From the NCBI GenBank assembly GCA_965220955.1, contig CBDCRK010000032.1, positions 372,001-436,000 on the forward strand: 64,000 nt of DNA, read 5' to 3'. The notes under the pieces were generated by a model, which had not been told where the DNA came from, made no database searches, and worked only from the letters and a program-made list of their open reading frames with translations. This document shows positions 8,719 through 16,646 of this stretch, one piece after another; the stretch's first letter is position 1, and each line of letters opens with the position of its first letter. A program made the translations under genes and the position numbers. The stretch comes from CBDCRK01 sp965220955 (GTDB taxonomy: Bacteria; Desulfobacterota; Binatia; Bin18; CBDCRK01).

Positions 8719-9903
8719 ATGCAGTTTTATTGCTTTCATCTTATGCCCTGGCCCCATCTGCCGGAGGACTTTGCCGACAAAAGCAAATACCCCTCAGCCT
8801 GGGTGACCTTTTCTAACCGTTACTATGACCCAGAGCAGGGGCAGCAGCTCTATAACCGCTACCTCGATGAACTCGAGTATGCCGAAAAGCTAGGATTCGA
8901 CGGGGTGTGTGTCAACGAACATCACCAGAACACCTACGGCACTATGCCCGCCCCCAACCTCATAGCCGGCATGCTGGCTCGTCGCACCAATCGGGTCAAG
9001 ATTGCCATCCTGGGAAACGGCCTTCCCCTTCGCGACCACCCCCTGCGGGTAGCGGAGGAGGTTGCCATGCTTGATGTGGTGACCGGAGGTCGCATTGTTT
9101 CAGGGTTTGTGCGGGGGATTGGCTGCGAGTACTATTCTATGGGGGTGAACCCCACTCACTCTATCGAACGATTTCGTGAGGCCCATGAGCTCATCATCCG
9201 GGCTTGGACCGAGGAAGGACCTTTTAACTTTGAAGGCAAGCACTACCAGGTGCGCTATGTCAATGTGTGGCCACGGCCGCTGCAGCAGCCTCATCCGCCC
9301 ATCTGGATTCCCGGGTTTGGCAGCCAAGAAACAATAGAGTGGTGTGCCCACCCCTCTCGCAAATATCCCTACCTAGCCGTGTTCATGCCAGACCACCTGA
9401 TCAAGATGTTCTTTGATCTTTACCGGGAAGCGGCTCAGAGGTTTGGCTACGAGGCCTCCCCTTACCAGCTGGGCCACCTGATTCCCATCTATGTGGCGGA
9501 GACTGATGAGCGAGCCAAAGAAGAGGCCGCCGACCACGCGCTCTGGCTGTACCACAAAGGGTTGCGTCACAAGCAGGAGTTTCTGTTTCCACCCGGATAT
9601 GTGACCGCAGCGTCTATGCGCCGTATCTTAGGATTTGCTGATGAGATGGATTGGGGAAAGATGTCTTTTGACGAGCTCAACGAGAAAGGCTTTTGTGTAG
9701 TTGGCAGTGTGGAAACGGTTCGTCAAAGACTGTCGGCCTACGTCAGAGAATTAGGTTTTGGCCTGCTTTTGGCGCTTCTGCAGTTTGGCGATATGCCCTA
9801 TCACCGAACAGTGAAGAATATGGAGCTATTTGCCACAGAAGTGATGCCCGTCCTCAAAGCGGAGTTTAAGGGTATGCAAGAGAAATGGGCAAAAGCAGCA
9901 TAG
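8719..9903 (+). CDS. LLM class flavin-dependent oxidoreductase
   Basis: 394-residue bacterial luciferase-like monooxygenase (TIM barrel, FMNH2 or F420 dependent). Family marks: GFDGVCVNEHHQNTYG near 60-75, the LLM turn where His-His lines the flavin site; VAEEVAMLDVVTGGRIVSGFVRG near 112-133; and WPRPLQQPHPPIWIPG near 194-209. Start ATG at 8719 has GAAAGGAGGGAGCCC. It is the first gene of a likely operon with an NTF2-like protein and an enoyl-CoA hydratase (gaps 54 and 17 bp). The N-terminal MQFYCFHLMPWPHLP form occurs in LLM proteins near aromatic catabolism genes; the substrate is unknown. Confidence 0.9.
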   Translation: MQFYCFHLMPWPHLPEDFADKSKYPSAWVTFSNRYYDPEQGQQLYNRYLDELEYAEKLGFDGVCVNEHHQNTYGTMPAPNLIAGMLARRTNRVKIAILGNGLPLRDHPLRVAEEVAMLDVVTGGRIVSGFVRGIGCEYYSMGVNPTHSIERFREAHELIIRAWTEEGPFNFEGKHYQVRYVNVWPRPLQQPHPPIWIPGFGSQETIEWCAHPSRKYPYLAVFMPDHLIKMFFDLYREAAQRFGYEASPYQLGHLIPIYVAETDERAKEEAADHALWLYHKGLRHKQEFLFPPGYVTAASMRRILGFADEMDWGKMSFDELNEKGFCVVGSVETVRQRLSAYVRELGFGLLLALLQFGDMPYHRTVKNMELFATEVMPVLKAEFKGMQEKWAKAA

Positions 9904-9957
9904 GACAGAGTAGATAAACAGGCCGTAGCACACAGTAGATAAAAGGAGGGAAAAAAG

Positions 9958-10422
9958 ATGAACCTTGAAAATCTAGAACAAAGACTCCGGGTGTTGGAAG
10001 ATATTGAGTCCATAAAAAAGCTCAAAGCCCGCTATTGTGCCCACTGTGACAACAACTACGATGCCGATGGTATTGCTTCTCTCTTTACCGAGGAGGCGGT
10101 GTGGGATGGGGGAAGCTTTGGCAAGCACAATGGAAGAGAAGCCATTCGTACCTTCTTTCGCGGGGCTCCCCAGATATTTCCTTTTGCCATTCACCAGGTG
10201 ATGAACCCTATTATTGAGGTGAAGGGAGATCAGGCCACCGGGAGCTGGTACCTCTTTCAGCCCGCGACCTTGGCCGAAGGGGATCAGGCGGTATGGCTGG
10301 CAGCGCGCTACGAGGAGGAATATGTGAAGCTGGGAGGTGAGTGGAAATTTAAGCACCTTAAGGTCTTCCCGTCTTTCCTGACCCCCTATGAGCAGGGCTG
10401 GGTCCAGAAGAAGTTTGTGTAG
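9958..10422 (+). CDS. NTF2-like (SnoaL-type) protein, paralogue of the protein at 26118
   Basis: 154-residue alpha+beta cone-fold protein of the SnoaL-like superfamily, which includes ketosteroid isomerase, scytalone dehydratase and aromatic dioxygenase beta subunits. An N-terminal helix with IESIKKLKARYCAHCDN leads to the cone, with FTEEAVWDGG as the usual strand. The product at 26118 is clearly the same protein family with the same length and the same C-terminal PYEQGWVQKKFV. RBS AAAGGAGGG. It lies between an LLM oxidoreductase and an enoyl-CoA hydratase. It might isomerise or dehydrate an intermediate of that pathway; the Asp/His pair was not mapped, so catalysis is unproven. Confidence 0.8.
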   Translation: MNLENLEQRLRVLEDIESIKKLKARYCAHCDNNYDADGIASLFTEEAVWDGGSFGKHNGREAIRTFFRGAPQIFPFAIHQVMNPIIEVKGDQATGSWYLFQPATLAEGDQAVWLAARYEEEYVKLGGEWKFKHLKVFPSFLTPYEQGWVQKKFV

Positions 10423-10439
10423 AAGCAAAGAGGATAGCA

Positions 10440-11222
10440 ATGGGCACAACGGTGAAATACGAACGCCAAGGGGTGATTGGTTACATTATCCTTAACCGTC
10501 CCCAAGTCCTTAACGCCATGAATGACGAGTGGCTTTACGATCTGCTGGCCATAGCAGAGAAGGCTCGGGCAGACTCAGAAGTACGGGTGATTGTGGTACG
10601 GGGAGAAGGCCGGGCCTTTTGTGCGGGAGCCGATTTGAAGGAGAGCTCTAAGCCCTATGAATTAACCGAGTACCGAGAAAAGCATATGAACCCCATGCAG
10701 GACATTGCCCGGGTGTTTCGGCGCATGGGGAAACCCGTTATTGCCCAGGTCCATGGCTATGCTGTAGGAGGTGGATGTGAGGTGGCCATGCTGGCTGATA
10801 TGCGCATTGTTGCCGAAGGAACCAAATTCGGGTTTCCCGAGGTACGCGTAGGGGCTACGGTCACTTTAGGCGGAGTCTATAATCTAAGCCGTATTGTTGG
10901 CCTGGGAAGGGCGCTGGAACTTCTATATACTACGGAGCTGATTGATGCGCGCGAGGCTGAGCGCATTGGCCTCGCAAACCGGGTGGTTCCAGCGGAGCAG
11001 TTGGAATCCGCTGTGATTGAACTGGCCCATAAGATAGCCGGGCATTATCCCTTAGAGCTTGCCCTGACCCGGAATTCGGTGTACCGCGCCCTGGACACGG
11101 ATTTTGATACGGCTGTGGAAGAAGAAGAGGCAGCGTCCATTATCTCGCATGCTGCCGGCACCAGAGAGAAGGGGATGGCCGCAGCCCTGGATGCCATCCA
11201 GAGGCGTAAGGGAAGGGCATAG
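10440..11222 (+). CDS. Enoyl-CoA hydratase/isomerase family protein
   Basis: 260-residue crotonase-fold protein acting on a CoA thioester. The oxyanion-hole segments are present: GRAFCAGADLKE near 60-71 and HGYAVGGGCEVAMLADMRI near 104-122. The C-terminal helix region follows the family length (255-265). ATG at 10440 lies 17 bp after the NTF2-like stop, with AAGAGGATAGC ahead. It likely hydrates or isomerises an unsaturated acyl-CoA produced by the upstream genes or by the acyl-CoA dehydrogenase at 11774, but in this superfamily the reaction cannot be fixed by sequence reading. Confidence 0.9.
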   Translation: MGTTVKYERQGVIGYIILNRPQVLNAMNDEWLYDLLAIAEKARADSEVRVIVVRGEGRAFCAGADLKESSKPYELTEYREKHMNPMQDIARVFRRMGKPVIAQVHGYAVGGGCEVAMLADMRIVAEGTKFGFPEVRVGATVTLGGVYNLSRIVGLGRALELLYTTELIDAREAERIGLANRVVPAEQLESAVIELAHKIAGHYPLELALTRNSVYRALDTDFDTAVEEEEAASIISHAAGTREKGMAAALDAIQRRKGRA

Positions 11223-11263
11223 TGACAGTTTGAGTTCTTCGGTATTTGGAGTGAGTCAAACTT

Positions 11264-11300
11264 CCCTCTCCCCTTTGGGAGAGGGCCAGGGTGAGGGGAC
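11264..11300. repeat. Palindromic repeat family B, copy 1
   Basis: A hairpin (CCCTCTCCC ... GGGAGAGGG) followed by CCAGGGTGAGGGG. Its reverse complement matches the copy at 11650-11690 and a third at 62423-62464. It supplies the GAGGGG Shine-Dalgarno of the DUF559 gene. Confidence 0.75.
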
Positions 11301-11306
11301 AGCCCC

Positions 11307-11789
11307 ATGGAACCACGATCGCAAGTGCTTCGGGACCGATCTCGTTATCTGCGTCATAGTCAGACTGAAGCCGAGCTTAGGCTCTGGACGCGGTTGCGTA
11401 ATCGGCAACTATACAACGTCAAGTTCCGACGCCAGCATCCTATGGGTCCCTTTATCACTGACTTTTGTTGTCCTGAGCAAGGCTTAGTGATAGAGCTCGA
11501 TGGCGGCCAGCATACTATGCGAGCGGAAGCCGATCGAAGGCGAAGCATGCTCTTAGCCCGAGAAGGCTATCAGGTGCTGCGCTTTTGGGACCATGAGGTG
11601 ATGCAGGATATAGAGGCAGTTCTACAGCAGATTGCGGAGGCATTAAGATACCCTCACCCCAACCCTCTCCCTAGCAGGGAGAGGGAGAAGAGACGTTCAC
11701 ACTCAAACTTACAGAGTCGATTTTTATTCTCAATTGCTAACGCCCAAGGCCCTAGCCAAGAAGAAAGGGGCATATGGATTTTCAACTGA
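11307..11789 (+). CDS. DUF559 (Vsr-like) endonuclease domain protein
   Basis: 160-residue protein with a DUF559 nuclease fold, related to very-short-patch-repair endonucleases. Residues 15-110 carry the family pattern: RSRYLRHSQTEAELRLW, KFRRQHPMGPFITDF, an acidic-core VIELDGGQH near 61-69, and a C-terminal VLRFWDHEVMQDIE. The PD-(D/E)xK-like core residues D and E fall in TDFCC and VIELDG. The last 45 residues (PHPNPLPSREREKR onward) are translated from the palindromic repeat at 11650 and are probably not structural. The start sits directly behind an inverted copy of the same repeat. This pairing of DUF559 with such repeats is common in genomes; function is unknown. The 3' end overlaps the next gene by 16 bp. 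Confidence 0.75.
   Translation: MEPRSQVLRDRSRYLRHSQTEAELRLWTRLRNRQLYNVKFRRQHPMGPFITDFCCPEQGLVIELDGGQHTMRAEADRRRSMLLAREGYQVLRFWDHEVMQDIEAVLQQIAEALRYPHPNPLPSREREKRRSHSNLQSRFLFSIANAQGPSQEERGIWIFN
11650..11690. repeat. Palindromic repeat family B, copy 2, inside the DUF559 frame
   Basis: CCCTCACCCC then a GGGAGAGGG-type hairpin, in inverted orientation to the copy at 11264. Together the two copies bracket the nuclease domain of the DUF559 gene. Confidence 0.75.
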
Positions 11790-12976
11790 GTCCAGAACAC
11801 CAGCGCCTTCAAGCCGTCTGCCAAAAGCTGGCTCGTGACTTCGCAACCCGAGCGTCAGCGCATGACCGTGAGGCCTCATTGCCCCGCGAAAACTATGATG
11901 CCCTGCGCCATGAGGGCCTCTTTGGCTTGACCATGCCAAAAGAATTAGGCGGGATGGGAGTTGGGTTTCTAGGCTATGTTCTTGCGGCTGAGGAATTGGC
12001 CCAGGGCTGCCCGGCAACAGCCCTCACCTTCAATATGCACTGTGCAGCCTTAGGGCTCATTATAGATGATCCCACTGTCCCTGATAATGTCAAACGGCGA
12101 GCTGCCGATCTGGCCGTTAAGGATAAGCGGCTGATTGCGGCTACTTTCTCAGAGCCAGGCACCTCTAGTCTCATTTTCTCTACCTATTTACCCACCCTGC
12201 ATGCTCGGCGAGTTAATGGCGGGTATTGCCTCAACGGGCGTAAGGTCTTTGTCTCCATGATCGAAGCAGCTGATTATGTCTACCTGGTAGCTCATCCTGC
12301 AGAGACAACAAATCCTCTAGCAAGCCTGGGCCTTCTTGTATCACGTAGCCTGCCGGGACAGCGGGTTGAACGAGTGTGGGACACCTTGGGGATGCGGGCC
12401 ACCTGCAGTGATACCCTGGTATTTGAGGATTGTTGGATTCCTGAAGAAGCCGTTTGTTCTGAGACCGACCATTTCTTTCGCTGGACGCAAGGCTCAGGGC
12501 AGTGGGCCTTTGGTTCATATACATCAGTATATTTGGGGGTGGGAGCAGCTGCCTACCGTCAGGCCGTTGAGACTCTGAGGAATCGGGTGCCTAAAGGCTT
12601 TACCCAGTCCCTTGCCTATCATCCGGATGTGCGGCGTCGAGTAGCGGAGATGAGTGTCGACCTAGAAGCGGCACGGTTGCTTATGTACCATGCCGCGTGG
12701 CTGGTTGATAGCGAGGGGGACACCCCCGCGACCACTGCCGCCCTCTTTCGGGCGAAGTATGTTGTTGGGGAAGCAGTAGCCCGGATTACCCGTACGGCGC
12801 TGACTATATGCGGGGCGCATGCGCTGTTCAAGACTGCTCCCCTGGAACAACTCTTTCGTGATGGAGCCTCGGCTCCTATAATGTCTCCGAGCAGTGACTC
12901 TTGCTTGTCCAATCTAGGGATGCTGGAACTGGGTCTGGATTCGCAACAAATGCTGCCACCATTAAAACGGGACTAG
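11774..12976 (+). CDS. Acyl-CoA dehydrogenase family protein
   Basis: 400-residue flavoprotein with the three-domain ACAD layout: N-terminal helical domain (LSPEHQRLQAVCQKLARDF), middle beta domain with AATFSEPGTSS near 118-128 and an LNGRKVFVS strand, and C-terminal helical domain ending GAHALFKTAPLEQLFRDGASAPIM. The family GxS/T FAD-contact segment and the RD at the last helix are recognisable; I do not see an unambiguous catalytic Glu, so it could belong to the ACAD-like FMNH2-dependent monooxygenases (DszC type). ATG at 11774 has AAAGGGGCAT. Located after the enoyl-CoA hydratase and DUF559 insert, it may once have formed one operon with 8719-11222. Confidence 0.87.
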   Translation: MDFQLSPEHQRLQAVCQKLARDFATRASAHDREASLPRENYDALRHEGLFGLTMPKELGGMGVGFLGYVLAAEELAQGCPATALTFNMHCAALGLIIDDPTVPDNVKRRAADLAVKDKRLIAATFSEPGTSSLIFSTYLPTLHARRVNGGYCLNGRKVFVSMIEAADYVYLVAHPAETTNPLASLGLLVSRSLPGQRVERVWDTLGMRATCSDTLVFEDCWIPEEAVCSETDHFFRWTQGSGQWAFGSYTSVYLGVGAAAYRQAVETLRNRVPKGFTQSLAYHPDVRRRVAEMSVDLEAARLLMYHAAWLVDSEGDTPATTAALFRAKYVVGEAVARITRTALTICGAHALFKTAPLEQLFRDGASAPIMSPSSDSCLSNLGMLELGLDSQQMLPPLKRD

Positions 12977-13036
12977 AGAGGGCATAGCAGCAAAGCGCAA
13001 AGGACAGGATAACTTCAGCTTAGCAGGAGGAGCATT

Positions 13037-13531
13037 ATGGAAAACGAATGGATGGAAAAACTGGCTATCCAAGAGCTGTTTGCCCGGTACGCGCATGCTA
13101 TTGACGAACTGGACCCAGAGGCGTGGGTACAGTGCTTTACGCCGGATGGTGTATTTCAGGTGGGAACCCGGGCAATGCAGGGCCAGGCGGCTCTGCGAGG
13201 ATATGCTGAGGTTCATGTCCGAGAAATTCGTTGTCGGCACATGATGGGAAATTTCCTTTATGAGGTCCAGGGCGGCGAGGCGACCGGACGGGCTAGTATG
13301 CTGGCTACGCTAGCTACTCCCAGTGGGTTTAAAATCTTTGCCCAGGGTAGATATGTAGACCGGCTGGTTAAACAGTCTGGCCAGTGGCTGATTGCTCACC
13401 GGCGGGTAGAAGTCGATGGACTGGCCTCGGACCCAAAGAGGATTGTTAGCTTAGGTGATCCTGAGGTTGCCGCCCTTGTCCAGCCCCTAATTGATACTGC
13501 AGTCCGGCTTGGCAAAAAGGTGGAGGGATGA
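13037..13531 (+). CDS. SnoaL/NTF2-like protein
   Basis: 164-residue cone-fold protein distinct from the 9958/26118 pair. The N-terminal helix EKLAIQELFARYAHAIDELDPEAWVQCFTPDGVFQVG is the diagnostic opening of SnoaL_4-type proteins. It follows the acyl-CoA dehydrogenase by 60 bp, with AGGAGGAGC before the ATG. Relatives are dehydratases, isomerases or small dioxygenase subunits; the C-terminal half lacks motifs that would choose between these. Confidence 0.78.
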   Translation: MENEWMEKLAIQELFARYAHAIDELDPEAWVQCFTPDGVFQVGTRAMQGQAALRGYAEVHVREIRCRHMMGNFLYEVQGGEATGRASMLATLATPSGFKIFAQGRYVDRLVKQSGQWLIAHRRVEVDGLASDPKRIVSLGDPEVAALVQPLIDTAVRLGKKVEG

Positions 13532-13550
13532 TTTGATCCTGTATCAAAGG

Positions 13551-13717
13551 CTGAATTGGACCACAAGACATGGGCGTACTAATGTAGGGGCGATCCGCGA
13601 TCGGCGATCCTTGTGATCGCCCGAGGGGAAAGGCCGTGGTAACAGGGCGAATACGAGATTCGCCCCTACAGCAGGGGATGATATCGCCCGTACCAAATCC
13701 TCTGTGGTTCGATTTAG
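13551..13717. mobile_element. MITE-like element, copy 1
   Basis: 167-bp non-coding element. Outer imperfect inverted ends: CTGAATTGGACCACA at 13551 and CTGTGGTTCGATTTAG ending 13717. Inner inverted arms TGTAGGGGCGA (13583) and TTCGCCCCTACA (ending 13670). A second copy with the same organisation is at 14934-15084 in the same orientation. No transposase is inside. Confidence 0.65.
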
Positions 13718-13746
13718 AAAGAGGCTGATAAAGGAGGAAAAGACCT

Positions 13747-14874
13747 ATGGCCTTGATTATTGATGCCGATGCCCATTTTGCTGAGCCCATGGATCTATGG
13801 CTGCGGTACATTGAGCCTAAATATCGTGAGCGTGCTTTCCACGTTGAGCGGGACAAGGAAACCGGGTTACAGAGGGTTATTGTTGAGGGGAAGGTTTCTC
13901 CTCTGGAGCCGCCGGAGTTCTTTAAAAACGTCCTCCCCTTGCTCATAGGCTTTGGACAGCTTGAGCGTATCCTGGATCCCGATTTCACCTACGAGAGTGG
14001 CATCCCGGCTGCATACGATGCTAGCGAGCGAGTCAAATGGCTGGATGCCGAGGGTATTGATAAACAGTTCATCTACCCCACGTGGGGACTGTTTTGGGAG
14101 GGAGATATTGAAGACCCGGAGCTGGGAGCGGCTCACTGTAGGGCCTATAACAATTGGCTATGGGAAGTCTGCTCTCCCTATACCGATCGTTTAGTACCGG
14201 TGGCCCACCTCTCTTTACGGGATGTGGACGAGGCAGTGAAAGAGCTAAGGCGCGTAACCAAGCTAGGTATGAAGGCGGTGTTTATTGGCTCGCGGCCGTT
14301 TCAGGGTCGCAGTTTTGGCCATACCTACTATGACCCCTTTTGGGCCGAGGCCCAGGCGTTGGGTATGCCCGTGGGTATTCATTTGGTGGTATGGGCAGAT
14401 TATGCGGGGAGTGCCTGGTATAAAAGGGTGGCAGCTTCTAAGTTGATGTACTCTTCGATGATGACCCGGGTGGATACTCGTCTGGCGTTTACCACCATGA
14501 TCTATGACGGGGTGTTTGAGCGATTTCCCCAGCTTAATGTGGTGCTAGCCGAGACTCAGAGTGGCTGGCTGCCAGAGTGGCTGGATGGTATTGACCACCG
14601 GTATAAGTACCTGGGACCTCTCTCAGGAATGAAGCACTCAGCCAACGAGTATTTTCAGCGCCAGGTCTGGGTGTCGGTAGATCCGGAGGAGCGTACGCTG
14701 CCGGCCACGGTGGAGCTTTTGGGGGCAGAGAAGTTTTTCTGGGGATCTGATATACCTCACGCCGAGGGATATCCTCATCCGGTCGAAGAAGCCAAGAAGT
14801 ACCTCAAGCCCCTTGCCGAAAATGCACAGCGGAAGATTTTGGGTGAGAATGTTGCTAAGTTGTTCGGGCTGTGA
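13747..14874 (+). CDS. Amidohydrolase family 2 (ACMSD/decarboxylase-like) protein
   Basis: 375-residue TIM-barrel metalloenzyme. The N-terminal strand carries IIDADAHFAEP (D-x-H-x-x-EP, residues 4-14), the family's first metal motif; the mid-barrel His lies in GIHLVVW; the terminal Asp lies in GSDIPHAEG. Members include ACMS decarboxylase, gamma-resorcylate decarboxylase and related hydrolases. RBS AAAGGAGG. It begins a plus-strand series with an amidase (15114) and a second amidohydrolase-2 (16647). It is flanked by two direct MITE copies, which also occupy its promoter region. Residues around 100-200 resemble the product of 16647, but the two are clearly diverged. Confidence 0.9.
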   Translation: MALIIDADAHFAEPMDLWLRYIEPKYRERAFHVERDKETGLQRVIVEGKVSPLEPPEFFKNVLPLLIGFGQLERILDPDFTYESGIPAAYDASERVKWLDAEGIDKQFIYPTWGLFWEGDIEDPELGAAHCRAYNNWLWEVCSPYTDRLVPVAHLSLRDVDEAVKELRRVTKLGMKAVFIGSRPFQGRSFGHTYYDPFWAEAQALGMPVGIHLVVWADYAGSAWYKRVAASKLMYSSMMTRVDTRLAFTTMIYDGVFERFPQLNVVLAETQSGWLPEWLDGIDHRYKYLGPLSGMKHSANEYFQRQVWVSVDPEERTLPATVELLGAEKFFWGSDIPHAEGYPHPVEEAKKYLKPLAENAQRKILGENVAKLFGL

Positions 14875-14933
14875 GAAAAATGTGGGATAGGGGTTATTTG
14901 CGGAGAAGAGGCTAAAGGGTATCGAACTAGTGT

Positions 14934-15084
14934 CTAAATCAGATCACAAGACATTAGTACATTATGTAGGGGCGATCCTTGTGATCGTCCCAGGGGAGAG
15001 ACCGTAGCAACAGGGCGAATACGAGATTCGCCCCTACAACAGGCAACAAAATCCCTTGTGCGGATCTCATGTGATTCGATTTAG
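14934..15084. mobile_element. MITE-like element, copy 2
   Basis: 151-bp element with 17-bp terminal inverted repeats that match at 14 positions (CTAAATCAGATCACAAG at 14934; CATGTGATTCGATTTAG ending 15084) and inner arms TGTAGGGGCGA / TTCGCCCCTACA (14965-15038). Same orientation as copy 1; the spacer of copy 1 has a 16-bp insertion. Confidence 0.7.
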
Positions 15085-15113
15085 CTTGATGACTGAGTAA
15101 AAGGAGAAATCTA

Positions 15114-16628
15114 ATGGCCCTGCGACTTCCAACTATAGAGGATCTCCACCAGTTGGCCGCTGCCAACTACTTCGAGCTCAGCACCGATGAAGCCCAGGAT
15201 TTTCTCTCTCTAATGCCTGACCTGTTCGAGTCGCTTGATCAGCTCAACCAAATGCCAGCGCCTTCCCTGCCGCTTATCTACCGAGAACGCGATCCCGGCT
15301 CTCGACCTAGCCCCCAGGACGACCCCCTCAACGCTATTATCCGCCGCTGTTCGGTCAAAGGTGCCCCTGCGGGAAAACTAGCCGGAAAAAAAGTCGGCCT
15401 TAAAGATAATATCTGCGTATTGGGTATCCCCATGACCTGTGGTTCACTCGTTCTGGATGACTATGTGGCCGATATTGACGCTACTGTTGTCACCCGCCTT
15501 CTAGACGCTGGGGCTGAGGTTGTGGCCATACTCAACATGGACAACTTTGCTTTTTCCGGCGGCGGTGCCACCAGTGCCTACCGTCCGACTCGCAATCCCC
15601 ACAATTCTGAGCACTTGGCTGGGGGCTCGTCAGGGGGCTCGGCTGCAGCGCTATATTATGAGGACATAGACCTGACCATAGGAGGGGATCAGGGAGGCTC
15701 GATTCGTATTCCAGCCTCGTGGTGTGGGGTAGTGGGACTCAAGCCTACCCACAGTCTAGTTCCCTATACTGGTATTGTGGGGGTTGATGCCACCTATGAC
15801 CATGCTGGTCCGATGGGCCGTAGCGTGGCGGATGTAGCCTTGATGCTGGAGGTTATTGCGGGCAAGGATCCTTTTGACCCGCGGCAGGACGAAGTCCCGG
15901 TACAGCCTTACACCCAAGCTTTGGGTCAAGATATTAAGGGGCTGCGTATTGGCGTGCTGCGTGAGGGTTTTGGGTCGCGACAGGCAGAACCCGATGTTGA
16001 AGCAGCAGTACATCGGGCTGTAAGCGCCTTGCAGGAATTGGGAGCACAAATCCAGGAAGTATCGGTTCCCGCCCATCGGCAGTCCGGAGGTATTAGCTGG
16101 GCAATGTTTAGCGAAGGCACGGCGGCTATGATGCACGGCAACGGCGTGGGCTATCACTGGAAGGGCTTGTACAATGTTAGCCTGGCAACTGCCCTGGGAA
16201 AGTCTCGCCAGGCTCAGGGTAATGACCTTCCCCCCACAATAAAAGTAGTGTCGTTAGTGGGGACTTACCTCAACCAGCGCTATCATGGGCGCCTCTATGG
16301 CAAGGCACAAAACCAGCGTCGTACCTTGCAGGCCAGCTACGATGAGGTGTTGAAACAAGTTGACGTGCTGGCCATGCCCACTACCCCTATGAAGGCCCAC
16401 CGGTATGACCCGAAATTGGATCGTCGGAGCCTTATTACGCATGGCTGGAACACCGGTGGGAACACAGCACCGTTTGATATGACCGGGCATCCCTCACTGA
16501 GTATTCCGTGTGCTAAGTCTAATGGGTTGCCGGTAGGGCTCATGTTGACTGGCCGGCACTTTGAGGAAGCAACTCTACTGCGTGTAGCGCACGCTTTTGA
16601 ACAAAATGTGTTGTGGGATAAAGAATAA
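15114..16628 (+). CDS. Amidase signature family protein, paralogue of 24572
   Basis: 504-residue amidase. Catalytic Lys97 (GLKDNICV), GGSSGGS at 170-176, nucleophile Ser196 (GGDQGGSIRIP). The long N-terminal segment (1-80) and the LYYEDIDLTIGGDQ variant are the branch of amidases found with aromatic amide and nitrile pathways. The product of 24572 has the same length, collinear residues and near-identical sequence through 60-240. RBS AAAGGAG. It is 18 bp upstream of an amidohydrolase-2 gene, so the two are likely co-translated. The amide substrate is unknown. Confidence 0.92.
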   Translation: MALRLPTIEDLHQLAAANYFELSTDEAQDFLSLMPDLFESLDQLNQMPAPSLPLIYRERDPGSRPSPQDDPLNAIIRRCSVKGAPAGKLAGKKVGLKDNICVLGIPMTCGSLVLDDYVADIDATVVTRLLDAGAEVVAILNMDNFAFSGGGATSAYRPTRNPHNSEHLAGGSSGGSAAALYYEDIDLTIGGDQGGSIRIPASWCGVVGLKPTHSLVPYTGIVGVDATYDHAGPMGRSVADVALMLEVIAGKDPFDPRQDEVPVQPYTQALGQDIKGLRIGVLREGFGSRQAEPDVEAAVHRAVSALQELGAQIQEVSVPAHRQSGGISWAMFSEGTAAMMHGNGVGYHWKGLYNVSLATALGKSRQAQGNDLPPTIKVVSLVGTYLNQRYHGRLYGKAQNQRRTLQASYDEVLKQVDVLAMPTTPMKAHRYDPKLDRRSLITHGWNTGGNTAPFDMTGHPSLSIPCAKSNGLPVGLMLTGRHFEEATLLRVAHAFEQNVLWDKE

Positions 16629-16646
16629 GAAAAAGGAGGATTTTTT

